Assembly (NCBI RefSeq): GCF_001424345.1
Contig: NZ_LMPF01000001.1
Span: 699,751 to 763,750, forward strand
Length of the DNA: 64,000 bases
DNA from: Burkholderia sp. Leaf177
Lineage (GTDB): Bacteria; Pseudomonadota; Gammaproteobacteria; Burkholderiales; Burkholderiaceae
Direction of reading: 5' to 3'
Below, piece after piece: positions 45,436 to 60,228 of this stretch. Position 1 is the first letter of the stretch. Every line of letters starts with the position of its first letter. The position numbers and the translations under genes were made by a program. Under the pieces are notes generated by a model. That model had not been told where the DNA came from and did no database searches. It saw only the letters and a list, made by a program, of their open reading frames with translations.

Positions 45436-46899
45436 TCAAAGGATTGGTGAAAACAGCCGCGCGACGTGCATGGCCATGCGCCGCAGCGGGGGCGCGCCGA
45501 GGTAATCGTCGCGGCTGATTTCCCACGATTGTTCGAAGTCTTCGAGCAACATCTTTTCGACTTCGGCGGCGAAACTTTGGTCCACCGTTAACACCATGAT
45601 TTCGAAGTTGAGGCGAAACGAGCGGTTGTCCAGATTTGCGCTGCCAATAGCCGCCGACATGTCGTCGACCAGTACCACTTTCTGGTGCAGGAAGCCCGGC
45701 TTGTAACGGAAGATCCGCACGCCAGCGAGCAATGCATCGTAGGCATAAAGCTTTGACGCGGCGAACACGACGCGATGATCGCGCCGGCTTGGAATCAGGA
45801 TGCGTACGTCCACGCCACGCAGCACGGCAAGGCGCAATGCGGAGAACACGGCTTCATCGGGGATGAGATAGGGGGTCGTGATCCAGATCCGCGAACGCGC
45901 CGCGTTGATGGCTTCGACAAAAAACAGCGAACACGTCTCCTGCCTGTCGGCCGGCCCGCTCGCGAGCACGAGGCAACTCATGTCTTGATCGGAGACCTTC
46001 GACGCCTCGACTTCCGGAATGCGCTGCGTCGCCCAATACCAGTCTTCTATGAACACGAACTGAATGCTCGCGACCGCCGGCCCGCGGACTTCAATATGTG
46101 TATCGCGCCACGGCGACAAGCGCGGATTTCCACCGAGATATTCCACGCCGACGTTATGCCCGCCGACAAACGCGCATTCACCGTCCACCACGACGATCTT
46201 TCTGTGATTACGGAAATTGATCTGGAAGCGATTGACGAATTTGCGCTTGGTCGCGAACGGATGCGTTTGCACGCCGCCCGCACGAAGCGCGTTGACATAG
46301 CGATGAGGCAGATCGAAGCTGCCGATGCTGTCGTAGAGAAAATAAACGCGCACGCCTTCTTGCGCCTTCTTGATCAGCAAGTCTTTTAGCTTCAGCCCGA
46401 GTTCGTCGGCGCGCACGATGAAAAACTGCACGATCACATAGGTTTTTGCTTTTTCGATGGCCTCGAAAATCGCATCGAACGTCGCGGTGCCGTTGATCAG
46501 CACACGTACCGAATTGCCGCGCAAAAACGGCATGCCGCTCAAACGCGTCAGCGCGCGAATGGTGGGATGCCCGAGATACTCGGCCGGATCGCCGGGAGCA
46601 ACGCCACGCAGGCGGGCGGCTTCATCGGGAAAATTCCATTCCGTTGGATGCGCGCTCTTACGCAGGATTTCGTTCTCTAGCCGACGCGCATCTATATACC
46701 CGGCGAACTTGCTGCGCCCGAGAAACAGATACGGAATCAGCGTGAAGTAGGGCATGGCAACGAGCGATACGGCCCACGCCACCGCGCCCTGCGACGTGCG
46801 TGTATTGAGCACGGCATGGCTCGCCGCCACCACGCCCAGCAAATGGGCAATGATGACAAACGTGCCGAGATGCAGCCAGTCCTGCCATTCGATATGCAT
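45436..46899 (-). CDS. cls: Cardiolipin synthase
   Basis: A 487-residue phospholipase D-family enzyme that joins two phosphatidylglycerols to cardiolipin at the inner membrane. Two N-terminal membrane helices (LHLGTFVIIAHLLGVVAA; AVAWAVSLVAMPYFTLIPYLF) precede the two HKD sites: HRKIVVVDGECAFVGGHN and HQKVVLVDDMSAAIGSANLD. Length and layout fit ClsA. It is last of a minus-strand run from dapC. Confidence 0.94.
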   Translation of the reverse strand: MHIEWQDWLHLGTFVIIAHLLGVVAASHAVLNTRTSQGAVAWAVSLVAMPYFTLIPYLFLGRSKFAGYIDARRLENEILRKSAHPTEWNFPDEAARLRGVAPGDPAEYLGHPTIRALTRLSGMPFLRGNSVRVLINGTATFDAIFEAIEKAKTYVIVQFFIVRADELGLKLKDLLIKKAQEGVRVYFLYDSIGSFDLPHRYVNALRAGGVQTHPFATKRKFVNRFQINFRNHRKIVVVDGECAFVGGHNVGVEYLGGNPRLSPWRDTHIEVRGPAVASIQFVFIEDWYWATQRIPEVEASKVSDQDMSCLVLASGPADRQETCSLFFVEAINAARSRIWITTPYLIPDEAVFSALRLAVLRGVDVRILIPSRRDHRVVFAASKLYAYDALLAGVRIFRYKPGFLHQKVVLVDDMSAAIGSANLDNRSFRLNFEIMVLTVDQSFAAEVEKMLLEDFEQSWEISRDDYLGAPPLRRMAMHVARLFSPIL

Positions 46900-46932
46900 G
46901 TACGCGGTTGGCCTGTAGTCGTACGTTCGCGT

Positions 46933-47817
46933 TTAAGCCGGCAGGTCTGCCGCTTGAATCAGGAAGACGTTGTCGTCACCGGCGCTGGTAGAGAGCCAGA
47001 CCATGTCCAGGCCGCCTAACGTCGCTTCCACATTCGCACGTTCATTGCCGATCTCGACCACGAGAACGCCGTCCTCGGTAAGCCATTTGCGCGCTTCGCC
47101 GACGATCCGCTTCACGATATCCATGCCGTCCGCACCGCCGGCGAGCGCCAGTTCGGGCTCGTGCCTGTATTCGGCCGGCAACGACTGCATGGCGAGTGCG
47201 TTGACGTATGGCGGGTTCGTGATGATGACCTCGTAACGGCCGCCGGGCAGCGGCGCGAACAGGTCGCCTTCGTACAACGCAATACGCGAGTCCAGGTCGT
47301 AGTCGTCCACGTTCTGATGGGCAACTTCCAGCGCGGGCGCGGAGATGTCGACGGCATCGATATCCGCGTTCTGGAACGCCTGTGCCGCGAGAATGGCGAG
47401 GCAACCCGAGCCCGTGCAAAGTTCGAGCACGCGCGAGACTTCGTCGGGGTCCTGCACGTACGGCTGCAGGCCGTCCTGCAACAACTCGCCAATGAACGAA
47501 CGCGGCACGATCACGCGTTCATCCACGTAGAAGCGATGCCCGTGCATCCATGCTTCGTTCGTGATGTACGCAGCGGGCACGCGGTCTTTTGCGCGCCGCT
47601 CGATCACTTTCATGATGGCGTCGATTTCGGTGTCGAGCAGGCGTGCGTCGAGGAACGGGTCGAGCGTGTCGAGCGGCAGATGCAAAGTGTGCAGGACGAG
47701 GTACGCGGCTTCATCGAATGCGTTCGATGAACCGTGACCGAACGACAACTTCGCCTCGGTGAATCGCGAAACGGCAAAGCGCAGCAGATCGCGGACGGTG
47801 GTGAAGGGCAGCGCCAT
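46933..47817 (-). CDS. prmB: 50S ribosomal protein L3 N5-glutamine methyltransferase
   Basis: PrmB methylates a glutamine on ribosomal protein L3. The 294-residue SAM-dependent enzyme has motif I VLELCTGSGCLAILAA and the substrate loop IITNPPYVNALAM, whose NPPY is diagnostic for glutamine methyltransferases. YRHEPELALAGGADGMDIV then separates PrmB-type from PrmC-type fairly well. It follows dapE by 27 bases on the same strand. Confidence 0.94.
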   Translation of the reverse strand: MALPFTTVRDLLRFAVSRFTEAKLSFGHGSSNAFDEAAYLVLHTLHLPLDTLDPFLDARLLDTEIDAIMKVIERRAKDRVPAAYITNEAWMHGHRFYVDERVIVPRSFIGELLQDGLQPYVQDPDEVSRVLELCTGSGCLAILAAQAFQNADIDAVDISAPALEVAHQNVDDYDLDSRIALYEGDLFAPLPGGRYEVIITNPPYVNALAMQSLPAEYRHEPELALAGGADGMDIVKRIVGEARKWLTEDGVLVVEIGNERANVEATLGGLDMVWLSTSAGDDNVFLIQAADLPA

Positions 47818-47844
47818 CGCAGGCTCCTTTAAAATTGGTTTGGA

Positions 47845-48999
<1,155 letters not shown>

Positions 49000-49074
49000 T
49001 CAATAAAAATGCCGGCGCGGCGGCCGGCAGGAATCAAGGTTTGCGTAACAACGCGTGTAAGGATCTTCGAACGT

Positions 49075-49437
49075 TCAGGCGAACAGCGTTTCGTACTTCA
49101 CGGCGTCGAAACCCAGCGACTTCACGCGGCCGTTCACAACCAGCACGGGCCGCTTGATGATCGACGGCTTATGGATCATCAAAGCAATCGCGCCGACAGT
49201 AGAACCCGCCTCGTCCTTATACGTATCCGACAAGCCGCGCCACGTTGTGCCGCGACGGTTGATCAGTTCGTCGAGCGTGACGTCCTTCAACCAGTCCTGC
49301 AACAACGCCGTGGACACTCCGGCCTTCTTGAAGTCGTGGAATTCGAACGGCACGTCATGTTCTTCCAGCCACACGCGTGCTTTTTTCACGGTGTCGCAAT
49401 TTGGAATCCCATATACGACGATCTTTTTCGCGGCCAT
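49075..49437 (-). CDS. ArsC/Spx-like protein, YffB type
   Basis: A 120-residue thioredoxin-like protein of the ArsC family with YGIPNCDTVKKARVWLEEHDV at the start. A single cysteine in NCDTVKKA is present, and the second resolving cysteine of true arsenate reductases is absent. In E. coli the relative yffB also sits next to dapE. The substrate is unknown; a glutathione-dependent thiol role is plausible. It starts 3 bases after the dapD stop. Confidence 0.88.
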   Translation of the reverse strand: MAAKKIVVYGIPNCDTVKKARVWLEEHDVPFEFHDFKKAGVSTALLQDWLKDVTLDELINRRGTTWRGLSDTYKDEAGSTVGAIALMIHKPSIIKRPVLVVNGRVKSLGFDAVKYETLFA

Positions 49438-49440
49438 GGA

Positions 49441-50268
49441 TCAATCGCCTCGCAGCAACTCGTTCAAGCCCACCTTGGCGCGCGTCTTTGCGTCAACCTT
49501 CTTCACAATCACCGCGCAATACAGGCTGTGCGAACCGTCCTTCGAAGGCAGATTGCCCGCCACGACCACGGAACCTGCCGGAATGCGACCGTAGGTCACC
49601 GAGCCCGTTTCACGGTCATAAATCTTCGTGCTCTGGCCGAGATACACGCCCATGGAAATCACCGAATTTTCTTCGACGATCACACCTTCGACCACTTCCG
49701 AACGCGCGCCGATAAAGCAATTGTCTTCAATGATCACCGGGTTCGCCTGCAGCGGTTCCAGCACGCCGCCAATGCCCACGCCGCCTGACAAATGCACGTT
49801 CTTGCCAATTTGCGCGCATGAACCGACCGTGGCCCAGGTATCGACCATCGTGCCTTCATCCACATAGGCACCAATGTTCGTGTACGACGGCATCAAGACC
49901 ACGTTCTTCGCAATGAACGAACCGCGGCGCGCGATGGCAGGCGGCACGACACGAAAACCGCCGGCCGCGAAATCTTCGGCGGTGTAGTTGGCGAACTTCG
50001 ACGGCACCTTGTCGTAGAACTGACTGTAACCGCCGGCGGGCATGGGCGCATTGTCTTCAAGGCGGAACGACAGCAGCACTGCTTTCTTCAGCCATTGATT
50101 GACCACCCATTCGCCGTTCTGTTTTTCGGCGACGCGCAGCGCGCCTTTGTCGAGCTGCTCGATCGCGTGAGCGACGGCCTCGCGCACGTCGGCGGGCGCC
50201 GCTTTCGGCGACAGCTCGGCGCGGTTGTCCCAGGCGGTATCGATGATCTGCTGAAGTTGTTGCGACAT
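49441..50268 (-). CDS. dapD: Tetrahydrodipicolinate N-succinyltransferase
   Basis: DapD succinylates tetrahydrodipicolinate in the succinylase branch of lysine synthesis. The 275-residue protein has an N-terminal helical domain ([17 protein letters not shown]) and a left-handed beta helix of hexapeptide repeats ([35 protein letters not shown]). Length is normal. It lies between dapC and the ArsC-like gene. Confidence 0.96.
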   Translation of the reverse strand: MSQQLQQIIDTAWDNRAELSPKAAPADVREAVAHAIEQLDKGALRVAEKQNGEWVVNQWLKKAVLLSFRLEDNAPMPAGGYSQFYDKVPSKFANYTAEDFAAGGFRVVPPAIARRGSFIAKNVVLMPSYTNIGAYVDEGTMVDTWATVGSCAQIGKNVHLSGGVGIGGVLEPLQANPVIIEDNCFIGARSEVVEGVIVEENSVISMGVYLGQSTKIYDRETGSVTYGRIPAGSVVVAGNLPSKDGSHSLYCAVIVKKVDAKTRAKVGLNELLRGD

Positions 50269-50307
50269 GGTCGTGACTTGAAGTGAGTGCTGAGATTAAG
50301 GAGGGAT

Positions 50308-51519
50308 TTAGCGACCCAGCGAGCGGCAGAAATCCACGATTCGCTGAGCGCCTTCCACGCATTCGCCGACATCCGCGACCAGCGCTATGCGGATAAAACC
50401 GCTGCCGGGATTCGAGCCGTGGGCATCGCGCGCCAGGAACGAGCCCGGCAAAACGGTCACATTATAGTCGGCGTAAAGGCGGCCGGCGAACTCGGTGTCC
50501 GAGAGTCCGGTGCGCGCCACGTTCGCCCAAAGGTAGAACGCCGCGTCCGGCAGGCGCACATCCAGGACCTCCGCGAGCATGGGCGTGACCGTGGTGAATT
50601 TCTTAAGGTACAGCGCGCGGTTTTCACGAACGTGCGCCTCGTCTTTCCATGCAACAACGCTTGCGGCCTGGAACATGGGCGAGAGCGCCGCGCCATGATA
50701 CGTACGATAAAGCAGGAACTGCTTGAGGATGGACGCGTCGCCAGCGACAAAACCCGAGCGCATGCCGGGCACATTCGAGCGCTTCGACAAACTCGACAGC
50801 ATCACCAGCCGCTCGAAACCGCGTCCAAGTTGGTGCGACGCTTCCAAGCCGCCGAGCGGCGGCGCGGCTTCGTTGAAATAGATCTCGGAATAGCATTCGT
50901 CGGACGCGATCACGAACCCGTGACGGTCCGATAACGCAAACAACTCGCGCCAGTCTTCGAGCGTGAGCACGGCGCCCGTCGGGTTACCCGGCGAGCAGAC
51001 GAAAAGCAGCTGCGTGCGCGCCCAGATTGCGTCGGGCACGGCCGAGTAGTCGCAGGCGAAGTTGCGTGCCGGGTCGCTATTCACGAAGTACGGCTCTGCG
51101 CCCGCAAGCAAGGCTGCGCCTTCGTAGATCTGATAGAACGGATTCGGGCACACCACAATGGGGGGCTCGGCGGCGGCGCGACTATCGATTACAGTCTGGG
51201 CGAGCGAAAACAGGGCTTCGCGCGAACCCGAAACCGGCAGGACTTCCGTTGAGGCATTAACGGCGGGAAGCAAATAACGTTGCTGCGTCCAGTCCGCAAT
51301 GGCCTGGCGCAACGGTTCGCTCCCGGCGGTGGCGGGATACGACGCAAGGCCTGCCATTGCATTGACCACGGCTTCGCGGATCAGCGCGGGCGTGGCGTGT
51401 TTCGGCTCACCGATGCCAAAGCTGATTGGCGTGAATTCTTCGCGTGGCGTGACGCCTTTAAACAGCGCGCGCAGCTTTTCGAAAGGATACGGCTGAAGTT
51501 TCTGGAGAAGTGAATTCAC
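50308..51519 (-). CDS. dapC: Succinyldiaminopimelate transaminase
   Basis: DapC transfers the amino group to N-succinyl-2-amino-6-ketopimelate. The 403-residue class I/II aminotransferase has the PLP lysine in SSLSKRSNVPGMRSGF and cofactor contacts in VCSPGNPTGAVL. The start is GTG at 51519, beginning MNSLLQKLQPYPFEKLRALF. It is first in the minus-strand dap run and divergent from smc. Confidence 0.95.
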   Translation of the reverse strand: MNSLLQKLQPYPFEKLRALFKGVTPREEFTPISFGIGEPKHATPALIREAVVNAMAGLASYPATAGSEPLRQAIADWTQQRYLLPAVNASTEVLPVSGSREALFSLAQTVIDSRAAAEPPIVVCPNPFYQIYEGAALLAGAEPYFVNSDPARNFACDYSAVPDAIWARTQLLFVCSPGNPTGAVLTLEDWRELFALSDRHGFVIASDECYSEIYFNEAAPPLGGLEASHQLGRGFERLVMLSSLSKRSNVPGMRSGFVAGDASILKQFLLYRTYHGAALSPMFQAASVVAWKDEAHVRENRALYLKKFTTVTPMLAEVLDVRLPDAAFYLWANVARTGLSDTEFAGRLYADYNVTVLPGSFLARDAHGSNPGSGFIRIALVADVGECVEGAQRIVDFCRSLGR

Positions 51520-51911
51520 GGCTTGGTTCGTGCCTCGGTTTCATGCCTCAGGGCGTGGCTGACAGTGAAACAATAAGGTTGCGATTATATCTCGGGGCGC
51601 TTTGCCGGCGGCCGTGGAACTTCAATGATGGGGCCATTCGGACTAGAAAAACGCCTGCTTATTGGCCGGTCGATTGCCAATAAAAGACATACATAAAGCG
51701 CTCGCCTTAAGCTAAAAGAAATCATTCCGGGCGATGGTATGATTGTCATCGTTCGCCGGGCAGTGATTTTTCAAGGGTCCAACCCGCGGGGTCCAGCCCG
51801 TGCCGCCCGAGCGTTTTCGACCGGCGTCTTACGCCTCACGCTGCACGGACATGCGTGCACACGAGGTTCGCCGGCCCGTTTCCAGCATTCATTTCAATCA
51901 GCGATATCGCC
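51520..51911. promoter_or_regulatory. 392-base divergent spacer between dapC and smc
   Basis: No gene is seen. A weak hairpin TATTGGC (51660-51666) / GCCAATA (51676-51682) lies in the middle. Promoters for both genes are expected here, but I could not place a clear sigma-70 pair. Confidence 0.35.
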
Positions 51912-54900
51912 GTGCGTCTGACCTCGATAAAACTCGCTGGCTTCAAGTCCTTCGTCGATCCCACCCATTTCCAGGTCCCAGGCCAGCTTGTCGGCGTGGT
52001 CGGTCCGAATGGCTGTGGCAAATCCAACATCATCGACGCCGTGCGCTGGGTGCTCGGCGAATCGCGCGCCTCCGAACTTCGCGGCGAGTCGATGCAGGAC
52101 GTGATCTTCAACGGTTCGACCGCGCGCAAGCCGGGCAGCCGGGCGAGCGTAGAACTGATCTTCGATAACGCCGACGGCCGCGCCGCCGGCCAGTGGGGCA
52201 CCTACGCCGAAATCGCCGTCAAGCGCGTGCTGACGCGCGACGGCACCTCCAGCTATTACATCAACAACTTGCCGGCACGGCGCCGCGATATCCAGGACAT
52301 CTTCCTGGGCACGGGCCTCGGGCCGCGTGCCTACGCAATCATCGGGCAGGGCATGATCGCGCGGATCATCGAGGCGAAGCCCGAAGAACTGCGCGTGTTC
52401 CTGGAAGAAGCCGCGGGTGTATCGAAGTACAAGGAACGCCGGCGCGAGACCGAAAATCGTCTGCACGACACACGCGAAAACCTGACGCGCGTTGAAGACA
52501 TCGTGCGTGAATTGAGCGCCAATCTGGAGAAGCTCGAAGCGCAGGCAATCGTCGCGACGAAGTACAAGACGTTGCAGGCCGAAGGCGAGGAAAAGCAGCG
52601 GCTTTTATGGCTTTTGCGCAAGAACGAAGCGGGCAACGAGTCCGAGCGCCAGCAGCGCGCCATCAGCGACGCCCAGATCGAACTCGAATCGCAGACTGCG
52701 AAGTTGCGGGAAGTCGAGGCGCAGCTGGAAACGCTGCGCGTTGCGCACTACAGCGCGAGCGACGCCATGCAGGGCGCCCAAGGCGCGCTTTATGAAGCGA
52801 ATTCGGAGGTCAGCAAACTCGAAGCGGAAATCCGCTTTATCGTGGAATCGCGTAATCGCGTGCAGGCTCAGATCGCCGCTTTGACCGCGCAACGCGAGCA
52901 ATGGCAGATGCAGGCGGAAAAGGCGCGTGGCGAGATCGACGACGCTGAAGAAGCGCTGGCCGTCGGCGAGGAAAAGGCGGCCATCGCACAGGAAACGGCG
53001 GCCGCAAAGCAGGACGAATTGCCCGCGCTCGAAGCGCGTTTTCGCGATGCCCAGAACGAACTGAACGACGAGCGCGCGACGATCGCGCGTACGGAACAGG
53101 CGCTCAAGCTGGAGGCCGCGCACCAGCGCAACGCCGATCAGCAATTGCAGCAGTTGCAGCAACGTCACGAACGCCTGAAAAGCGAAGCTGGCGGACTCGA
53201 TGCGCCCGACGAAGCGCAGCTCGAAGAGTTGCGCATGCAGATGGCCGAGCACGAGGAAGTCCTATCCGAGGCTCAGGCACGTCTCGCCGACGCGCAGGAT
53301 ACCGTGCCGCGTCTGGATGGCGAAAGGCGCGCGGCGCACGAAAAAGTGCAGGCCGAAAGCGCGCAGATTCATCAGCTCGAGGCGCGGCTTGCGGCGCTCA
53401 GGCAGTTGCAGGAAAACGTCCAGACCGAAGGCAAGATCCAGCCTTGGCTCGACAAGCACGAGCTGGGCTCGTTGCCGCGGTTGTGGAAAAAACTCCACGT
53501 GGAAGCGGGTTGGGAAACGGCGCTCGAATCGGTCTTGCGCGAACGGATCGCCGCGCTGGAGGTATCGAATCTCGATTGGGTGAAGGCGTTCGCCACCGAC
53601 GCGCCGCCGGCCAAGCTCGCGTTTTACGCGCCTCCCAACGCAGGCCAGCCACACGAAGCTCCTGCCGGTTTGCGCCCGTTGCTCTCGCTTATTCGTATCG
53701 ATGACGCAGGTTTGCGCCCCGTGCTGACCGATTGGCTAGGCCAGTTTTTCGTTGCCGACGACATCTCCCAGGCGCTCTCGACCCGTACGCAATTGCCCGA
53801 TGGCGGCGCGTTCGTAGTCAAGGCCGGACACGTGGTGACGCGGGTCGGCGTGCAACTCTACGCAGCCGATTCCGAGCAGGCCGGCATGCTCGCGCGACAG
53901 CATGAAATCGAGAACTTGACGAAGCAGGTCCGCGCCCAAGCGCTTCTCGCCGATGAAGCCAAAGCCGCCGCCGTGCGTGCCGAAGCGGCGCATACGCAAG
54001 CGTCGGGCGCGCTCGGTGACGCGCGTTCGGCCGCCGAACGCGCGACCCAGCGTGTGCATGCATTGCAAATGGACGTGCTGAAGCTCACGCAGGCGCACGA
54101 CCGTTACATGCAGCGCAGCACGCAGATTCGTGAGGAACTCTCCGAAATCACGGCTCAAATCGACGAACAACGCGCCTTGCGTGCCGAATCCGAAGCGAAT
54201 TTCGAGCGCCACGACGGTGAACTCGCCGAATTGCAGGCGCGGTTCGAAGACCATCAGCTTGCATTCGAAGCACTCGACGAAGCGTTGACCGACGCACGGC
54301 AGGAAGCGCGCGATCTGGAGCGCGCCGCCACGGACGCCAGTTTTGCGGCGCGTGGGCTTGCGGCGAAGATCGAGGAATACCGACGCAATATCGATACGGC
54401 AAAAGAACAGAGCGAACGCGTGGCGGGCGCGCTGGAAGACGCCCGCGCCGAGCTTGAAACCATCAATGAACAGACCGCGCACACCGGCTTGCAGGATGCG
54501 CTCGAAGTACGGGCGGCCAGGGAAGAGGCGTTGCAATCGGCGCGTATCGAACTGGACGATCTCACCGCGCGCCTGCGTCAAGCCGACGAGCTTCGGCTGA
54601 TCGCCGAGCGCTCGCTGCAGCCTTTACGCGACAAGATCGGCGAATTGCAGTTGAAGGAGCAGGCGGCGCGCATCAGCGGCGAGCAGTTCGTCGAACAACT
54701 GGCGGCTGCCGGCGTTGACGAAGCCGATTTGCAGGCCAAGCTCACGCCGGACATGAAGCCTTCGTATCTGCAAGGCGAAGTCACCCGGCTGAACAACGCA
54801 ATCACGGCGCTCGGCGCAGTCAACATGGCGGCGCTCGACGAACTTGCTGCGGCGAGCGAGCGCAAGTCGTTCCTCGATTCGCAATCGGCGGATTTGAACG

Positions 54901-55427
54901 ACGCCATTGGCACGCTGGAAGACGCGATCCACAAGATCGATCAGGAAACGCGCTCGTTGCTGCAAGGCACGTTCGACGAAGTGAATCGTCATTTCGGCGA
55001 ACTATTCCCGCGTCTGTTTGGCGGCGGTCAGGCGAAGCTCGTCATGACCGGCGACGAAATCCTCGACGCCGGCGTGCAAGTGCTCGCTCAGCCGCCGGGG
55101 AAGAAGAACTCGACCATTCACCTGCTTTCGGGTGGTGAAAAGGCGTTGACCGCGACCGCGCTCGTGTTCGCCATGTTCCAGTTGAATCCGGCGCCTTTCT
55201 GTCTGCTGGACGAAGTCGATGCACCACTCGACGACGCCAACACAGAACGATTCGCTAACCTCGTCCGGGCGATGTCGGAGAAGACGCAGTTCCTCTTCAT
55301 CTCGCACAACAAGATCGCTATGGAAATGGCGCAGCAACTGATCGGCGTGACGATGCAGGAACAGGGTGTTTCGCGGATTGTTGCCGTGGATATGGAATCT
55401 GCGGCGGGATTCGCCCAAAATGCATGA
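51912..55427 (+). CDS. smc: Chromosome segregation protein SMC
   Basis: SMC forms ATP-driven rings with ScpA and ScpB that fold and segregate chromosomes. The 1171-residue protein has Walker A GPNGCGKSN (31-39), long coiled coils, a hinge in the middle (about residues 500-640), the ABC signature HLLSGGEKALTATAL and Walker B FCLLDEVDAPLDD near the end. The frame is open upstream, but the conserved start MRLTSIKLAGFKSF begins at the GTG at 51912. zipA and ligA follow on the same strand. Confidence 0.96.
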   Translation: MRLTSIKLAGFKSFVDPTHFQVPGQLVGVVGPNGCGKSNIIDAVRWVLGESRASELRGESMQDVIFNGSTARKPGSRASVELIFDNADGRAAGQWGTYAEIAVKRVLTRDGTSSYYINNLPARRRDIQDIFLGTGLGPRAYAIIGQGMIARIIEAKPEELRVFLEEAAGVSKYKERRRETENRLHDTRENLTRVEDIVRELSANLEKLEAQAIVATKYKTLQAEGEEKQRLLWLLRKNEAGNESERQQRAISDAQIELESQTAKLREVEAQLETLRVAHYSASDAMQGAQGALYEANSEVSKLEAEIRFIVESRNRVQAQIAALTAQREQWQMQAEKARGEIDDAEEALAVGEEKAAIAQETAAAKQDELPALEARFRDAQNELNDERATIARTEQALKLEAAHQRNADQQLQQLQQRHERLKSEAGGLDAPDEAQLEELRMQMAEHEEVLSEAQARLADAQDTVPRLDGERRAAHEKVQAESAQIHQLEARLAALRQLQENVQTEGKIQPWLDKHELGSLPRLWKKLHVEAGWETALESVLRERIAALEVSNLDWVKAFATDAPPAKLAFYAPPNAGQPHEAPAGLRPLLSLIRIDDAGLRPVLTDWLGQFFVADDISQALSTRTQLPDGGAFVVKAGHVVTRVGVQLYAADSEQAGMLARQHEIENLTKQVRAQALLADEAKAAAVRAEAAHTQASGALGDARSAAERATQRVHALQMDVLKLTQAHDRYMQRSTQIREELSEITAQIDEQRALRAESEANFERHDGELAELQARFEDHQLAFEALDEALTDARQEARDLERAATDASFAARGLAAKIEEYRRNIDTAKEQSERVAGALEDARAELETINEQTAHTGLQDALEVRAAREEALQSARIELDDLTARLRQADELRLIAERSLQPLRDKIGELQLKEQAARISGEQFVEQLAAAGVDEADLQAKLTPDMKPSYLQGEVTRLNNAITALGAVNMAALDELAAASERKSFLDSQSADLNDAIGTLEDAIHKIDQETRSLLQGTFDEVNRHFGELFPRLFGGGQAKLVMTGDEILDAGVQVLAQPPGKKNSTIHLLSGGEKALTATALVFAMFQLNPAPFCLLDEVDAPLDDANTERFANLVRAMSEKTQFLFISHNKIAMEMAQQLIGVTMQEQGVSRIVAVDMESAAGFAQNA

Positions 55428-55480
55428 ACGTTTCGCCGGATCGCGCTTTAACACGGTTCCAGCGATGAAAAACAGGGTGA

Positions 55481-55505
55481 AGAACCGGTCGGGAAGGCCG
55501 GTTCT
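55481..55505 (+). other. Hairpin in the smc-zipA spacer
   Basis: AGAACCGG (55481-55488) pairs with CCGGTTCT (55498-55505) over a 9-base loop. No T run follows, so it is not a clear terminator. Confidence 0.4.
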
Positions 55506-55661
55506 GGTGCGCCAGGCGCGGAGTGCTGCACGGGAAAACGAAATCCCATGCGGCGCAGATCGCGGGGCGTAAATTAAAACAAGCGTTGAACACCTTGGCG
55601 GCAGCTTCGAAGCGTCGTTCGGGCTTGGGTCAGCGCAAACAGAAAGTATGACGGAGCGTGC

Positions 55662-59663
<4,002 letters not shown>

Positions 59664-59728
59664 CCCACGCCAAGCATCTGCGACCCCGGATGTCTGACGG
59701 GGCCGTCTCACCGCTTCGCGTTTTACCG

Positions 59729-59758
59729 AGCCGCCTGAATGGGCGGCTTCGTTGTTTT
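59729..59758 (+). terminator. Terminator after def
   Basis: AGCCGCC (59729-59735) pairs with GGCGGCT (59742-59748), followed by TCGTTGTTTT. Confidence 0.78.
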
Positions 59759-59771
59759 AACGCTCGGTCGT

Positions 59772-60008
59772 TCAGGCGAAACTTTTGCTGCCCGAGGCCG
59801 CTTGCGGCTGGCGAAAGAGCTTGATGTGTTCCGGATTCGCCGATGCCTGCAGCCGTCCGTCCGGCAAACGGGCAATAACAACTTCGCCGATGCCCGGGCT
59901 CGTTACGACGACTTCGTCGCGCAAGGCGAGCAGTGCGTCGAGTCGGCGTCGGCCGCTGATGATTTCGAGGCCGGTCTTTGTTTCGCGAACAATGATCTCA
60001 ACGGACAT
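59772..60008 (-). CDS. Small protein of unknown function with a ParB-box-like motif
   Basis: A 78-residue protein. The ATG at 60008 is preceded by GGAG 7 bases upstream, which supports translation. The N-terminal part, VRETKTGLEIISGRRRLDALLAL, recalls the box of ParB-type N-terminal domains (EIIAGHRRLEA). The rest (GEVVIARLPDGRLQAS) is beta-like. No HTH or nuclease part is present, so the resemblance may be chance. It lies between the def terminator and the pseudouridine synthase gene. Confidence 0.6.
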   Translation of the reverse strand: MSVEIIVRETKTGLEIISGRRRLDALLALRDEVVVTSPGIGEVVIARLPDGRLQASANPEHIKLFRQPQAASGSKSFA

Positions 60009-60228
60009 GACAATTCTCCAGTGGCTGTCGCAAAGCACACGCGGTGGGAAGCGGTAAATAGCGCGTATATCTGCCTATCGGTCGTCAGTCATATTTTCTT
60101 TAACCAAAAATTCGGCCAAAAAAAATCGATGCGTCTGGCGTGTGCCATTCACATCGATTTGTGACGATTTTGTGGTTTTTCCGCGACGCCCATGCTAGCT
60201 GAAGCGCGCTTTGCAGCCGGATCGTCGC

